A DNA stretch of 64,000 nt from Rheinheimera oceanensis (lineage in GTDB: Bacteria; Pseudomonadota; Gammaproteobacteria; Enterobacterales; Alteromonadaceae), in NCBI RefSeq assembly GCF_018831085.1, contig NZ_JAGPNM010000005.1:62001-126000 (forward strand). The letters run 5' to 3'. The position numbers and the translations under genes were made by a program. The notes beneath the pieces were generated by a model, which was not told the DNA's origin, did not search any database, and worked only from the letters and a program-made list of their open reading frames with translations. This document shows, in pieces, positions 20,391 to 28,319 of this stretch (within the stretch, counting starts at the first letter, position 1; every line of letters starts with the position of its first letter).

Positions 20391-21002
20391 ATGAAAGCGA
20401 TACTTTATCCTGTACTGGCCTGTCTGCTGCTAAGTTGCAGCAGCGCGGTGCCGGTTGCTAAATCCAGAAATCAGCCTGCGCTGAGCGAATACCCGTTGCA
20501 TTACTACACTCAGCAACTGGCCGACAGTTTATTCGCCCAGTTGCCAAAGCCGCAGGGTATTTTCTATGTTGCCCCGCAAATTGCTGTAGCATCCTTTTTG
20601 CCGGTGAACACACTGTCGCTGACAGATGCGGATGCAGGTGAAAAGCAGCTGGCAAATCAGCTTAGCGAGAGCATGCTGGCCCATGCCCGTCAGCGAGGCC
20701 TTAAAGTATATGACTACCATTTACGTGCGCAAGTATTGCTGGGCGGTGATCATGAGCAGGCTTTGTCACGCCAGCTTAGTGATATAGAAAGTGCCAGTGA
20801 TGCCGATACGCTGTTAGTGGGTACTTACAGCTCAATGGAAGACGGTTATCTGGTTAATGCCAGACTGATCAGCATTACAGATAAACAGGTACTGGCAGCG
20901 GCCAGCGGTTATGTGCCCAATAACGTGTTGTGGAGCCAGCAGCGGGTAGGTAAACGCGGTGACAAACTCTACCGCCAGGACCTTACAGGAGAACAAAAAT
21001 GA
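20391..21002 (+). CDS. FlgO-domain outer-membrane lipoprotein (copy 1)
   Basis: A 203-aa lipoprotein: the signal MKAILYPVLACLLLSC gives lipobox LLSC. The mature part has the FlgO fold pattern, including LANQLSESMLAHARQRGLKV and the closing block LVGTYSSMEDGYLVNARLIS. In Vibrio cholerae FlgO is an outer-membrane lipoprotein needed for stable flagellation; that role is transferred by family. I start at 20391 (the longer frame begins 20319, directly at the thyA stop). The stop overlaps the next start (ATGA), and a sigma54-type site lies upstream, so it should be co-expressed with the basal body. Confidence 0.75.
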   Translation: MKAILYPVLACLLLSCSSAVPVAKSRNQPALSEYPLHYYTQQLADSLFAQLPKPQGIFYVAPQIAVASFLPVNTLSLTDADAGEKQLANQLSESMLAHARQRGLKVYDYHLRAQVLLGGDHEQALSRQLSDIESASDADTLLVGTYSSMEDGYLVNARLISITDKQVLAAASGYVPNNVLWSQQRVGKRGDKLYRQDLTGEQK

Positions 21003-21637
21003 AAGCCTTTTTAACTATCGTTGGTTTGATACTGCTGGCTGGCTGTGCCAGACAACAGGAGCAGCCAAGCAGTGTGATTACTACCTCTGAACGTGGCGCT
21101 CGGTTAAACGCGGCAGCGAGTTACCAATTGGCTTCTGTCGTGGCGTCACCTGCAGAGAACCAGCCGATGCTGACCGCGAACGAATATTCCCGCGCGCTGG
21201 TGCATGAGCTTATGTCCGGCCAGCGCCAGATGGAAGAAGGCGGTATGGTAGGTGTTACTGACTTTGCCTTTGTAGATACCGGCCTGGATCAGGGTAGCCT
21301 GTTAAGTAACCACATGAGTGAAGCCATGATTTATGATCTGCATAAATTTGGTGTAGCGGTACTGGATTATAAAGCTACTGATTTTATCCGGGTTACACCC
21401 AGTGGCGATTTTGCCCTGAGTCGTGACTTTACCGAGTTAAGCGGCGAATTGCCTATACGATATGTAGTAACGGGTACCATGACGTCCCATAAGCAAGGTG
21501 TACTGGTAAATGCCCGCTTAATCCACATTGGTTCTAAGCGGGTTATTTCAGCTGCCCGTACTTTTATGCCGCAACCTGTAGTGCAGGCCATTATTAAGCA
21601 CAGCGGTAACGATAAACTGCAGCTAAAACAAGGTTAA
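20999..21637 (+). CDS. FlgO-domain outer-membrane lipoprotein (copy 2)
   Basis: A 212-aa lipoprotein with signal MKAFLTIVGLILLAGC (lipobox LAGC) and AGGAGAA ahead of its ATG, which overlaps the stop of copy 1. The mature protein contains NHMSEAMIYDLHKFGVAVLD, TPSGDFALSRDF and IRYVVTGTMTSHKQGVLVNA, the clearest FlgO-family match of the three. Copies 2 and 3 share the phrase GDFALSR; copy 1 is more diverged. It is probably a periplasmic-face outer-membrane partner of the flagellar basal body. Confidence 0.8.
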   Translation: MKAFLTIVGLILLAGCARQQEQPSSVITTSERGARLNAAASYQLASVVASPAENQPMLTANEYSRALVHELMSGQRQMEEGGMVGVTDFAFVDTGLDQGSLLSNHMSEAMIYDLHKFGVAVLDYKATDFIRVTPSGDFALSRDFTELSGELPIRYVVTGTMTSHKQGVLVNARLIHIGSKRVISAARTFMPQPVVQAIIKHSGNDKLQLKQG

Positions 21638-21707
21638 GTAGTGTTAAAGAAAACCTGTATCGTGGCCGATATCTGTTTAATCAATAGTTTATCAGGCTGG
21701 GGTTGCA

Positions 21708-22331
21708 ATGAAATTATCAGTTGTATGCAGTGCAGTTGTTCTGTTATCGGGTTGTCAGTTCCAATTAGCTGATACGGGCAGCAAAACGGCTTCACCGGCA
21801 GAGCTATTGCCGGAGCATGTTATACTGCCTGGCAATAACGGCAATTATTTACCGGCAGTTGCCGCACCAGTAAATACCAAACCGTTGACCGATTATGCCG
21901 CTGATCTGGCGTTACAGCTGATGATGTCAATGCATTACACGCCACCGCAGCAGGCGATAGCAATCAGTTCACTGGTTTGGTTTGATCATCAGCTTACCAA
22001 CAGCAATGCGCTGGGTAATCAGTTAGCTGAGCATCTTTATGTGCATTTGCAACGTCTGGGTGTATTTGTGGCTGATATTAAAGTAGGCCGCCAAATCCGT
22101 GTTACAGCGCAGGGCGATTTTGCCTTAAGCCGTGGCCGCTATCTGGATGCGGCGCAGGATGTGCGTTACGTACTGACAGGCACCTTACTGCAGGATGCCG
22201 GTGGTACAGTGGTAAATGTGCGTGTTGTACACTTACAGCATAAAACAGTTATTGCTACCGGCCAGGTACATATTCCTGATGCTGTACTAAACCCTGCCAC
22301 TGCCACAGTGCAGTATATTGCCTCACCATAG
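21708..22331 (+). CDS. FlgO-domain outer-membrane lipoprotein (copy 3)
   Basis: A 207-aa lipoprotein with lipobox LSGC after MKLSVVCSAVVLLSGC. It shares LGNQLAEHLYVHLQRLGVFV, QGDFALSRGRY and VRYVLTGTLLQ with copy 2, so the two derive from a common ancestor. It starts 70 bases after copy 2. A poor FliA-like match with a 15-base gap between TAAAG and GCCGATAT (21645-21672) lies in that gap. Function is inferred from the family only. Confidence 0.75.
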   Translation: MKLSVVCSAVVLLSGCQFQLADTGSKTASPAELLPEHVILPGNNGNYLPAVAAPVNTKPLTDYAADLALQLMMSMHYTPPQQAIAISSLVWFDHQLTNSNALGNQLAEHLYVHLQRLGVFVADIKVGRQIRVTAQGDFALSRGRYLDAAQDVRYVLTGTLLQDAGGTVVNVRVVHLQHKTVIATGQVHIPDAVLNPATATVQYIASP

Positions 22332-22406
22332 GTTTAGCTAAACTGGCATTTTACACCCTGATACGGGTATTATCAGCGCCGGATCTTTAAGCTGCGGAGA
22401 ATATAC

Positions 22407-24437
22407 ATGGATACACTGAGCGCAGTGGCGCTGGTAAGAAGCCTGTCGGCGCAGCCGTGTCCTGTTACCTTACTTAGCACCTTAATCGACTGGCTAAGTT
22501 ACAACGAGTTTGGTACTGAGCCGGCACAACGGGCGGCAAAATTACGTGACGCTTTGCAAAATAACCCCCGCCATAGCGCAGAGATTGGCAACGTACTGTT
22601 TAACTGGCTGGGTGAGGTAAATATTTACCCGGCACTGGTTAACCTGGGCCTGTTTTCCCGTTCGGGCTTTTTACGTGAAATGGCCTCCCGGCTTTACGAG
22701 CGCTTTAATCCGGCTCCACGGGATCAGAATGATTTTGCTGATGTACTGGTGCAAATGTGCGACGGCAAAAGTGACGCCCGCTGGCTGCATAAGCTTAATA
22801 AAGAAGATGTGCTGGCCTGCTTTAGTTTAATTGCCCAGCATTGCAGTACTGGTGCATTGCAGAAAATGACGGCGCATTTTCGCGAGGAAAGTTTGTACGC
22901 GCTGGAAATGCTGGCTATCTGGGTTGCTGCCGAGGAAATTGAACCTGATCTGATGCGGCTGGACCGGCGCCTCAGCAGTATTGACTCGCCCTTTATTGCG
23001 CTAAGCCGTGAGATGAATTTGTTTGTGGAAAGCGGCCGGCGCCGGTTGATTGAGCCGGATGTGGCATTACACGACACCGCACATTTACAGGTAATGATGC
23101 AGCAATCACGCGAGCAGGTTGAGCGCTTACGGCGTCGTGGCGCCGGTGTCGGCAGTTCAGTGTCGGTAGCGCATTTGCTGGAGCGGCTGGAGCAAACGCT
23201 CGATCGTATCGATATGCTGCTGGACGTGCTTACCAGTGATACTGATACCCAGCCGGTTAAAGTACAGGTGATGCTAATGATACTGGTTGAAGCCAGTGGT
23301 GAGCACAACAGTATTTCTGCCTTATGGCGTAGCAGTACCCAAATGCTGTCAAAAAGTATCACCATTAATAAAAGTGGCCATGGAGAGCATTATATTACCC
23401 GTACCAGGGCAGAGTTTTTCAGCCTGATGCGCTCAGCAGCCGGTGCTGGCGTTATAATTGCGCTGATGGCACTGATCAAAATTTATATTGAAAGCCAGGG
23501 CTTTAGCCCGTTACATAAATCGTTACTGGTTAGTCTGAACTATGGCTTGGGCTTTGTGCTGGTACATATGCTGCACTTTACCATTGCCACTAAACAACCA
23601 GCAATGACAGCCGCCAGCTTTGCACAGGAAGTAGAGCGGGGAGAAAACGGCAGGGCAGTAAACCGCAAATTAGCCGGCTTACTGATCGACGTAAACCGCT
23701 CGCAATGGGCTGCTGTGTGGGGCAATGTCAGTAGCGCCGTTCTGCTGGCCAGCAGTATAGCGTTGCTTACAGTAGTAATAACCGGCACACCATTATTGAA
23801 TACTGAAATGGTGGCATATCAGCTTAAATCATTGTCGCCGGTTAGCGGGCTGGCATTGTTTTATGCCGCTATTGCCGGTGTCTGGCTGTTTTGTGCCGGT
23901 ATTATTGCCGGTTTTTTTGATAACCGTGCCAACTGCCTTGAGTTGAGATTGCGTTTATACCATCATCCGCTACTAAAACGGTTGCTGTCTGACAGCCGTC
24001 GCCAGCGTTTTGCCGATTACCTGCATGATAACTATGGCGCACTGGCCGGGAATTTTTTCTTTGGTGTGTTATTAGGTATGACCGGTTATCTGGGATATTT
24101 AACCGGTTTGCCGTTAGATATCCGCCATGTGGCCTTTTCGTCGGCTAATTTAGGTTACAGTGCTGTCAGTGGTGAAATCGGTATACTGAATTTTTTGCTG
24201 CATCTGCTGTTTGTACTGATGATTGGTTTTGTGAACTTATGGGTAAGCTTTACGCTGGCGCTGACTATTGCCCTGCGGGCGCGTGGTACTAAAATAAGCC
24301 GGTTTCGTTTACTGCTGAAAAGTATTTGGGAGCACGCAAAGCAGCAGCCTTTGCAGGTGTTTTTTCCGGTCGATATAATACGCCAGACACTGGCTGAGGC
24401 TGATAAAACTGACAGCAAAGCCGCAAATAAGCACTGA
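22407..24437 (+). CDS. Gcr-family ('site-specific recombinase') multi-pass membrane protein
   Basis: A 676-aa protein of the family named after Neisseria Gcr. The recombinase label is historical; no recombinase catalytic motif is visible. The N-terminal ~330 residues are soluble and helical, with paired Arg/Glu-rich helices (SREQVERLRRRGAGVGSSV; LLERLEQTLDRIDMLLDVL). From about residue 345 onward there are about seven to eight hydrophobic segments (AAGAGVIIALMALIKIYI, FVLVHMLHFTIAT, LALFYAAIAGVWLFCAGIIA, LLFVLMIGFVNLWVSFTL). This is an inner-membrane protein of unknown activity. It follows the flgO trio in the same direction. Confidence 0.75.
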   Translation: MDTLSAVALVRSLSAQPCPVTLLSTLIDWLSYNEFGTEPAQRAAKLRDALQNNPRHSAEIGNVLFNWLGEVNIYPALVNLGLFSRSGFLREMASRLYERFNPAPRDQNDFADVLVQMCDGKSDARWLHKLNKEDVLACFSLIAQHCSTGALQKMTAHFREESLYALEMLAIWVAAEEIEPDLMRLDRRLSSIDSPFIALSREMNLFVESGRRRLIEPDVALHDTAHLQVMMQQSREQVERLRRRGAGVGSSVSVAHLLERLEQTLDRIDMLLDVLTSDTDTQPVKVQVMLMILVEASGEHNSISALWRSSTQMLSKSITINKSGHGEHYITRTRAEFFSLMRSAAGAGVIIALMALIKIYIESQGFSPLHKSLLVSLNYGLGFVLVHMLHFTIATKQPAMTAASFAQEVERGENGRAVNRKLAGLLIDVNRSQWAAVWGNVSSAVLLASSIALLTVVITGTPLLNTEMVAYQLKSLSPVSGLALFYAAIAGVWLFCAGIIAGFFDNRANCLELRLRLYHHPLLKRLLSDSRRQRFADYLHDNYGALAGNFFFGVLLGMTGYLGYLTGLPLDIRHVAFSSANLGYSAVSGEIGILNFLLHLLFVLMIGFVNLWVSFTLALTIALRARGTKISRFRLLLKSIWEHAKQQPLQVFFPVDIIRQTLAEADKTDSKAANKH

Positions 24438-24458
24438 CACAAACTTTTAATTAAATAC

Positions 24459-24483
24459 CCGCCAGGCGCTTTGTGTCTGGCGG
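24459..24483. terminator. Stem-loop between Gcr-family and pirin genes
   Basis: 7-bp stem CCGCCAG / CTGGCGG with an 11-base loop between convergent genes. There is no T-run, so it is a weak terminator candidate. Confidence 0.35.
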
Positions 24484-24504
24484 TAACACAGCCTTAAGCC
24501 GGTG

Positions 24505-25419
24505 TTAATCAGGCAATGGAATAAACTCTTCTTCGTCACCCACTACTTTAGCAAAGCGCCCAGCAGCCCAATCTTGCCGTGCTTGTTCAATGCGCTCTTT
24601 ACGGCTGGAGATAAAATTCCAGTTGATAAAACGCGGGCCGACATTTTCGCCGCCAATAATGGCGATTCTGCTTTCCTGATTAGCGGTAATAGTTACCCCT
24701 TTGGCAGCAGAAAACATCACCATACTAAACTCTGGCACCAAGGTGTCTTTCACCTGCAGCTGGCCTTGGGCAACATACACAGCACGCTCTTCACATTCGG
24801 GCAGGGTAAGTGATTGGCCAGGTTGCAGATGCGCTTCAATATACAGCGTATGGGCATAGGTTTTTACCGGTGATTTCACGCCATAAGCTTCGCCCATCAG
24901 CACCCTTAGTGCTACGCCATCAACTGTTTTTGCCGGAATATCGCGCCCTGGGTAGTGGTAAAACGCCGGGGCAATTTCTTCATCTTTTACCGGCAGGGCT
25001 AACCATAGCTGAAAACCGTGCAGGCGGTGTGCACTGCTGCGCACTTCTGGCCGCTCACGCTCTGAGTGCGTAATACCGCGGCCCGCCACCATCAAATTAA
25101 TATCACCAGGCGTAATAGTCTGGTAACTGCCCAGCGAGTCGCGGTGCAGTATTTCACCTTCAAGCAGATAGGTGACAGTTGCCAGATTAATATGCGGGTG
25201 AGGCCGCACATTAATGCCGCTGCCGGGGGCAAAATCAGCCGGACCTATGTGGTCAAAAAATATCCATGGCCCTACCATTTTACGCTGCCGGGTAGGTAAA
25301 GTGCGCTTAACTTTAAACTCACCTAAATCGGTTTCACGTGGTTGTATGATCAACTCAATAGCGTCACAACCCTGATTGATATCGCATTCAAGTTCAGTGT
25401 TTTCTGTTTCAATGCTCAT
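24505..25419 (-). CDS. Pirin family protein (cupin)
   Basis: A 304-aa bicupin of the pirin family. The metal-binding N-terminal cupin has GPWIFFDHIGPADF, then RPHPHINLATVTYLLEGEI with two His, and AGRGITHSERE with His and Glu, the four-ligand set of pirins. A second cupin fills the C-terminal half (LPECEERAVYVAQGQLQV). Pirins bind Fe or other metals, and some have quercetinase activity; the substrate here is unknown. AAAGG precedes the ATG. Convergent with the Gcr-family gene. Confidence 0.9.
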   Translation of the reverse strand: MSIETENTELECDINQGCDAIELIIQPRETDLGEFKVKRTLPTRQRKMVGPWIFFDHIGPADFAPGSGINVRPHPHINLATVTYLLEGEILHRDSLGSYQTITPGDINLMVAGRGITHSERERPEVRSSAHRLHGFQLWLALPVKDEEIAPAFYHYPGRDIPAKTVDGVALRVLMGEAYGVKSPVKTYAHTLYIEAHLQPGQSLTLPECEERAVYVAQGQLQVKDTLVPEFSMVMFSAAKGVTITANQESRIAIIGGENVGPRFINWNFISSRKERIEQARQDWAAGRFAKVVGDEEEFIPLPD

Positions 25420-25538
25420 CTGTAATGCCTTTTAGTTGCCAATCTTAAGTTAAAGATTACTTGGCTCAGAATGGACACTAAAGGTTTTAAAATCAAGTTT
25501 GCCGGTAGGTGAATTAGAATTTGAAATGAAGCTTTATA

Positions 25539-25613
25539 TGGCTGCCCCAACAGGAATCGAACCTGTAACTGCCCCTTAGGAGGGGGCCGTTATATCCATT
25601 TAACTATGGGGCA
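25539..25613 (-). tRNA. tRNA-Arg (anticodon CCT)
   Basis: The minus-strand cloverleaf folds completely: acceptor TGCCCCA/TGGGGCA, D-stem GTTA/TAAC, anticodon stem GCCCC/GGGGC with loop CTCCTAA (anticodon CCT, reading AGG), and T-arm ACAGG-TTCGATT-CCTGT. Discriminator G and an encoded CCA end at 25539. Confidence 0.95.
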
Positions 25614-25623
25614 ACGGCGCGAA

Positions 25624-25653
25624 ATTCTAACAGAGTGCGCCAGAGTTGGGAAC
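25624..25653 (-). promoter_or_regulatory. Candidate sigma70 promoter for tRNA-Arg
   Basis: On the minus strand, TTCCCA, 17 bases, then TAGAAT, followed by a GC-rich GCGCCG discriminator just before the tRNA 5' end, as in growth-rate-controlled stable RNA promoters. Confidence 0.4.
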
Positions 25654-25661
25654 CTGCATAC

Positions 25662-26801
25662 TTAGTAACCGCTGCTTTTACGTACACTTACTACGTCGCC
25701 GGGCTGAATATGCTGCAATAATTCTTGTTTATTGGTACTGGCCCAGGCATTTCGCTCTGTCAGTTCGGTGATGGTAAGGTTCAGCTGGCTTTGCAGCAGC
25801 CGTTTCACGCCCGGTGTAGTGGGGTGACGTTGTAACTGGAATAGCTGCAGCTCGTCACCCTGCTGTAAGCCGTGCATTTTACCAAGATCGAGCATCACTT
25901 CGTTTTTTCTTACCTGTTTTATTGCACTGAGCAATGGCTTGCATTGCATTTGTTGTTGCATGTCAGCGGCAATAATTTGTAGCAACTTGTCAACTTTACT
26001 GCCATAAGGCATTGTCCAGAATGCCTGGCTGTGGCTGGCTGGCGTGCTATGGCTTTTATAAGGCCAGCCGGCGCTGGTGCGGTATTCCTGTTGGTACACT
26101 ATATTTTGTTCAAACAGATCAAACAGTGTTACATCAATAGCAAAATAGCGTTGCTTTAAATCTTTTTGCCAGAAGTGGCTGGTTTTTTCACCAAGCGACA
26201 TATCGTTGATACGGGCACTGATAACATACTGATATCCCTGGCTAAACAACTGCTCGGTGGCTGGATATACCAGATAATGCAGCGGCATTTCCTGCGGCAG
26301 GCTGCTTACTGTGGCAGTCGGGCTGTAATCGCGTAAGTGGCGCTCCAGTTGTATAGTGCTATGTTCGCCTATGGTAAATAAATCGCCGTAGATAGCGTCT
26401 TTGCGGGCCTGCAATTGAATTTGGCTCAGTAATACGGGTTTACGGTATGGGTTACCGCTGCAACTGCTTAATTGCGGGGTGATATCGGCGCGTAGGGTTA
26501 CTGTTAGTATATTATTGTGCCGGCTCTCGGATAATAGTTGCAGTTTATCGATCTGTGCATTACTCACAACACCGAGTTGCTCTTGCTGCAAAATGCCATT
26601 AATCAGTTGTTGGGTGCTGCTAAGGCTGGCACCGGCAAACAATGCTGCTCTTTTTAGCGCATCTTCAATAGCCGCCTGGCGGGCTGAGTCTGTATCGCCC
26701 TGTTCTATCACTGCCTGGCCGGTAGCTTCATACCAGTCGGCCATGCTGTTTACACTGAACAGGCTGGCAACAAGCACTCCGATAAATGGATAAAGTTTCA
26801 T
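25662..26801 (-). CDS. flgT: Flagellar assembly protein FlgT (H-ring)
   Basis: FlgT builds the H-ring around the LP ring of Vibrio-type polar flagella and helps anchor the stator T-ring. Starting at 26801 the product is 379 aa, close to Vibrio FlgT (377). A cleavable signal (MKLYPFIGVLVASLFSVNSMA) is followed by the family N-domain WYEATGQAVIEQGDTDSARQ and AIEDALKRAALFAGASL. A C-terminal domain contains LDLGKMHGLQQGDELQLFQL. It is divergent from flgP, with a sigma54-type site for each gene in the shared 155-base gap. Confidence 0.88.
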   Translation of the reverse strand: MKLYPFIGVLVASLFSVNSMADWYEATGQAVIEQGDTDSARQAAIEDALKRAALFAGASLSSTQQLINGILQQEQLGVVSNAQIDKLQLLSESRHNNILTVTLRADITPQLSSCSGNPYRKPVLLSQIQLQARKDAIYGDLFTIGEHSTIQLERHLRDYSPTATVSSLPQEMPLHYLVYPATEQLFSQGYQYVISARINDMSLGEKTSHFWQKDLKQRYFAIDVTLFDLFEQNIVYQQEYRTSAGWPYKSHSTPASHSQAFWTMPYGSKVDKLLQIIAADMQQQMQCKPLLSAIKQVRKNEVMLDLGKMHGLQQGDELQLFQLQRHPTTPGVKRLLQSQLNLTITELTERNAWASTNKQELLQHIQPGDVVSVRKSSGY

Positions 26802-26838
26802 ATAAGCCCTGCAAAAAATTGGCACTGCAGATCACTAA

Positions 26839-26853
26839 GCAAAATCTATGCCT
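26839..26853 (-). promoter_or_regulatory. Candidate sigma54 promoter for flgT
   Basis: Minus strand AGGCAT-N5-TTGC: GG and GC elements correctly spaced, 38 bases before the flgT ATG; the usual first T is A. Confidence 0.5.
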
Positions 26854-26877
26854 TAAGCTGGCACTGTAGTTAAATTA

Positions 26878-26892
26878 TGGCGTGAATATTGC
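26878..26892 (+). promoter_or_regulatory. Candidate sigma54 promoter for flgP
   Basis: TGGCGT-N5-TTGC, 64 bases before the flgP ATG. Confidence 0.55.
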
Positions 26893-26956
26893 TAATTCTA
26901 CCTGACAACTAACAATTGAGTGCACAGTAAGTGTATTGTGCCGCAGGAGAACAAAA

Positions 26957-27415
26957 ATGACAGCTTGGCGCACTTTAGTGGTGTTAACTGTGGTTTGGGC
27001 AGCAGGGTGCTCTTCGTTACTAAGCCGGCATGTAGAATATGCGCCGGTAAAACCGGATGCCTTTCCGGTATTAACAGCGGTAGGTTATGCACCGATCAGT
27101 GTGCAGCATGGCGACAGTAATGAACACAAGATGTTGCAGGCGATGAAGGCGTCGAAGCTGGATGCTTATCGTGAACTGACCGAAGTGGTGTATGGACAAA
27201 AAATTGACGCGACTAATCAACTGCGTGCTATGGTGCTTGATAATGAGCACTTGTCATCGTCAGTAAAGGGCGTAATAACCGGGGCCAGAGTAATAAAAAC
27301 CTATGCTATTGATGATGTATATGTGACAGAGCTGGAACTGGATTTTGAGCAGGTATACCATTTGTATCAGAATACCCAGCCAAGACAAACGATTAAAAGT
27401 GTGCGGTACTATTAG
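26957..27415 (+). CDS. flgP: FlgP/LPP20-family outer-membrane lipoprotein
   Basis: A 152-aa lipoprotein: MTAWRTLVVLTVVWAAGC gives lipobox AAGC, and AGGAGA precedes the ATG at 26957. The mature part carries the LPP20/FlgP pattern VGYAPISVQ ... MLQAMKASKLDAYRELTEVV and VKGVITGARVIKTYAIDDVY. In Vibrio and Campylobacter FlgP forms outer-membrane-associated basal disk or ring structures needed for motility. Position between flgT and flgN, as in Vibrio, supports the name. The flgO-type genes usually beside flgP are here 4.6 kb upstream. Confidence 0.85.
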   Translation: MTAWRTLVVLTVVWAAGCSSLLSRHVEYAPVKPDAFPVLTAVGYAPISVQHGDSNEHKMLQAMKASKLDAYRELTEVVYGQKIDATNQLRAMVLDNEHLSSSVKGVITGARVIKTYAIDDVYVTELELDFEQVYHLYQNTQPRQTIKSVRYY

Positions 27416-27434
27416 CTAGGGGTATTAATTAGTG

Positions 27435-27470
27435 TGCCAGTTAGTATTAACTGGCAAATATTTGTTTGTG
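27435..27470 (+). terminator. Terminator after flgP
   Basis: Perfect 9-bp stem TGCCAGTTA / TAACTGGCA with loop GTAT, followed by AATATTTGTTT. Confidence 0.7.
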
Positions 27471-27491
27471 TCAGTTAGGGTATTTATCAGC

Positions 27492-27926
27492 TTAGGCTTT
27501 AATGCCTTTACCTTTATTTTCTACTGCGGGTTTGCCTTTACTGGTGTAGGTCAGACCCGATTTACCGCGGCTGGCCAACAGTTCAGTTTTAAACCTTGCC
27601 AGAGTGAGCTGGCTTTGTTCCAGTGTTTGTTGGTTAATGTTATTTTGCCGTTTACACTCTTCCAACTGGGCATCAAGCCCGGCCACTTTTTGTTTAAACC
27701 AGGTTTGTTGTTTTTGCTCAGCAATGTCTGCACAGGCCGCCAGTAAGGCGTCATTCTGTTGCAGTTGTTGCAGCTGGGCCGTTTTTTGCGTGAGAATGTT
27801 TTCCAGCGCAGAGATGTCGCGGCTGGCTAAGGCGGCAATTTCCTGCCGCAAAGACAAAAGCAGCTCATCCAGTAGCTGCTTTTGCTGGTCTAATAAGGTG
27901 ATGATGTCGTTGCTGGCTGTGGTCAT
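27492..27926 (-). CDS. flgN: Flagellar export chaperone FlgN
   Basis: FlgN chaperones the hook-filament junction proteins FlgK and FlgL to the export gate. The 144-aa product is almost entirely helical and Gln/Leu-rich, with heptad-like stretches (LLDQQKQLLDELLLSLRQEI; LEQSQLTLARFKTELLASRG). Its ATG overlaps the flgM stop by four bases (ATGA on the minus strand), so translation is coupled. Identification rests on size, composition and position next to flgM and flgA; its client genes flgK and flgL are in this window. Confidence 0.82.
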   Translation of the reverse strand: MTTASNDIITLLDQQKQLLDELLLSLRQEIAALASRDISALENILTQKTAQLQQLQQNDALLAACADIAEQKQQTWFKQKVAGLDAQLEECKRQNNINQQTLEQSQLTLARFKTELLASRGKSGLTYTSKGKPAVENKGKGIKA

Positions 27927-28243
27927 TTTTTACCAAATAGCTCGCTTTCAAACTGCACTATGCGTCGTGCCAGTTGTTCAACATTTACTTTATACTTACC
28001 CTCAGTAATAGCCTGTCTGATTTTATCAACCTTTTCCTGATCGATACCGCTGCTGTTACTGGCTTTTTCAGTCAGCTTAGAAAATTGTTGCGCCTGTGGC
28101 GTAATAGACACAGAGTCTTGCTTTTGCGCGGCTGCCTGGTTGGCATTTTGCTGCACAGCAGCTTGCTGACGTTGGGCATTTTGCTCAACTTTGTCAGTTT
28201 TTACTTGCGGACTATTCTGCAAGTTATTGATATTAATAGCCAT
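27923..28243 (-). CDS. flgM: Anti-sigma28 factor FlgM
   Basis: FlgM holds the flagellar sigma factor FliA inactive until it is exported through the finished hook. At 106 aa it has the family layout: a disordered Gln/Asn-rich N-half (MAININNLQ...), then the SITPQAQQFSKL box, and a FliA-binding C-terminal helix region VDKIRQAITEGKYKVNVEQL. A near-consensus FliA promoter lies upstream, which gives the usual negative feedback: FliA makes its own inhibitor. FliA itself is not encoded in the window. Confidence 0.93.
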   Translation of the reverse strand: MAININNLQNSPQVKTDKVEQNAQRQQAAVQQNANQAAAQKQDSVSITPQAQQFSKLTEKASNSSGIDQEKVDKIRQAITEGKYKVNVEQLARRIVQFESELFGKK

Positions 28244-28284
28244 GCTTGTACCTCATCACCTTAATACAGTTCCTTATGCACAGG

Positions 28285-28311
28285 TTAACGGCGTTAAACT
28301 GCAAAACTTTA
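28285..28311 (-). promoter_or_regulatory. FliA (sigma28) promoter for flgM-flgN
   Basis: Minus strand TAAAGTTT, 11-base spacer, GCCGTTAA (consensus GCCGATAA with one mismatch), about 41 bases before the flgM ATG and downstream of the flgA stop. Confidence 0.8.
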
Positions 28312-28319
28312 GTTAATAT

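Noticed and set aside
21645..21672. FliA-like motif before the third flgO-like gene
   Set aside because: TAAAG and GCCGATAT are 15 bases apart, where the other sites in this window have 14, and the -35 lacks GTTT. Too weak to list as a promoter.
22407..24437. Annotation as an active site-specific recombinase
   Set aside because: No tyrosine or serine recombinase motif is visible and the C-terminal half is membrane-spanning.
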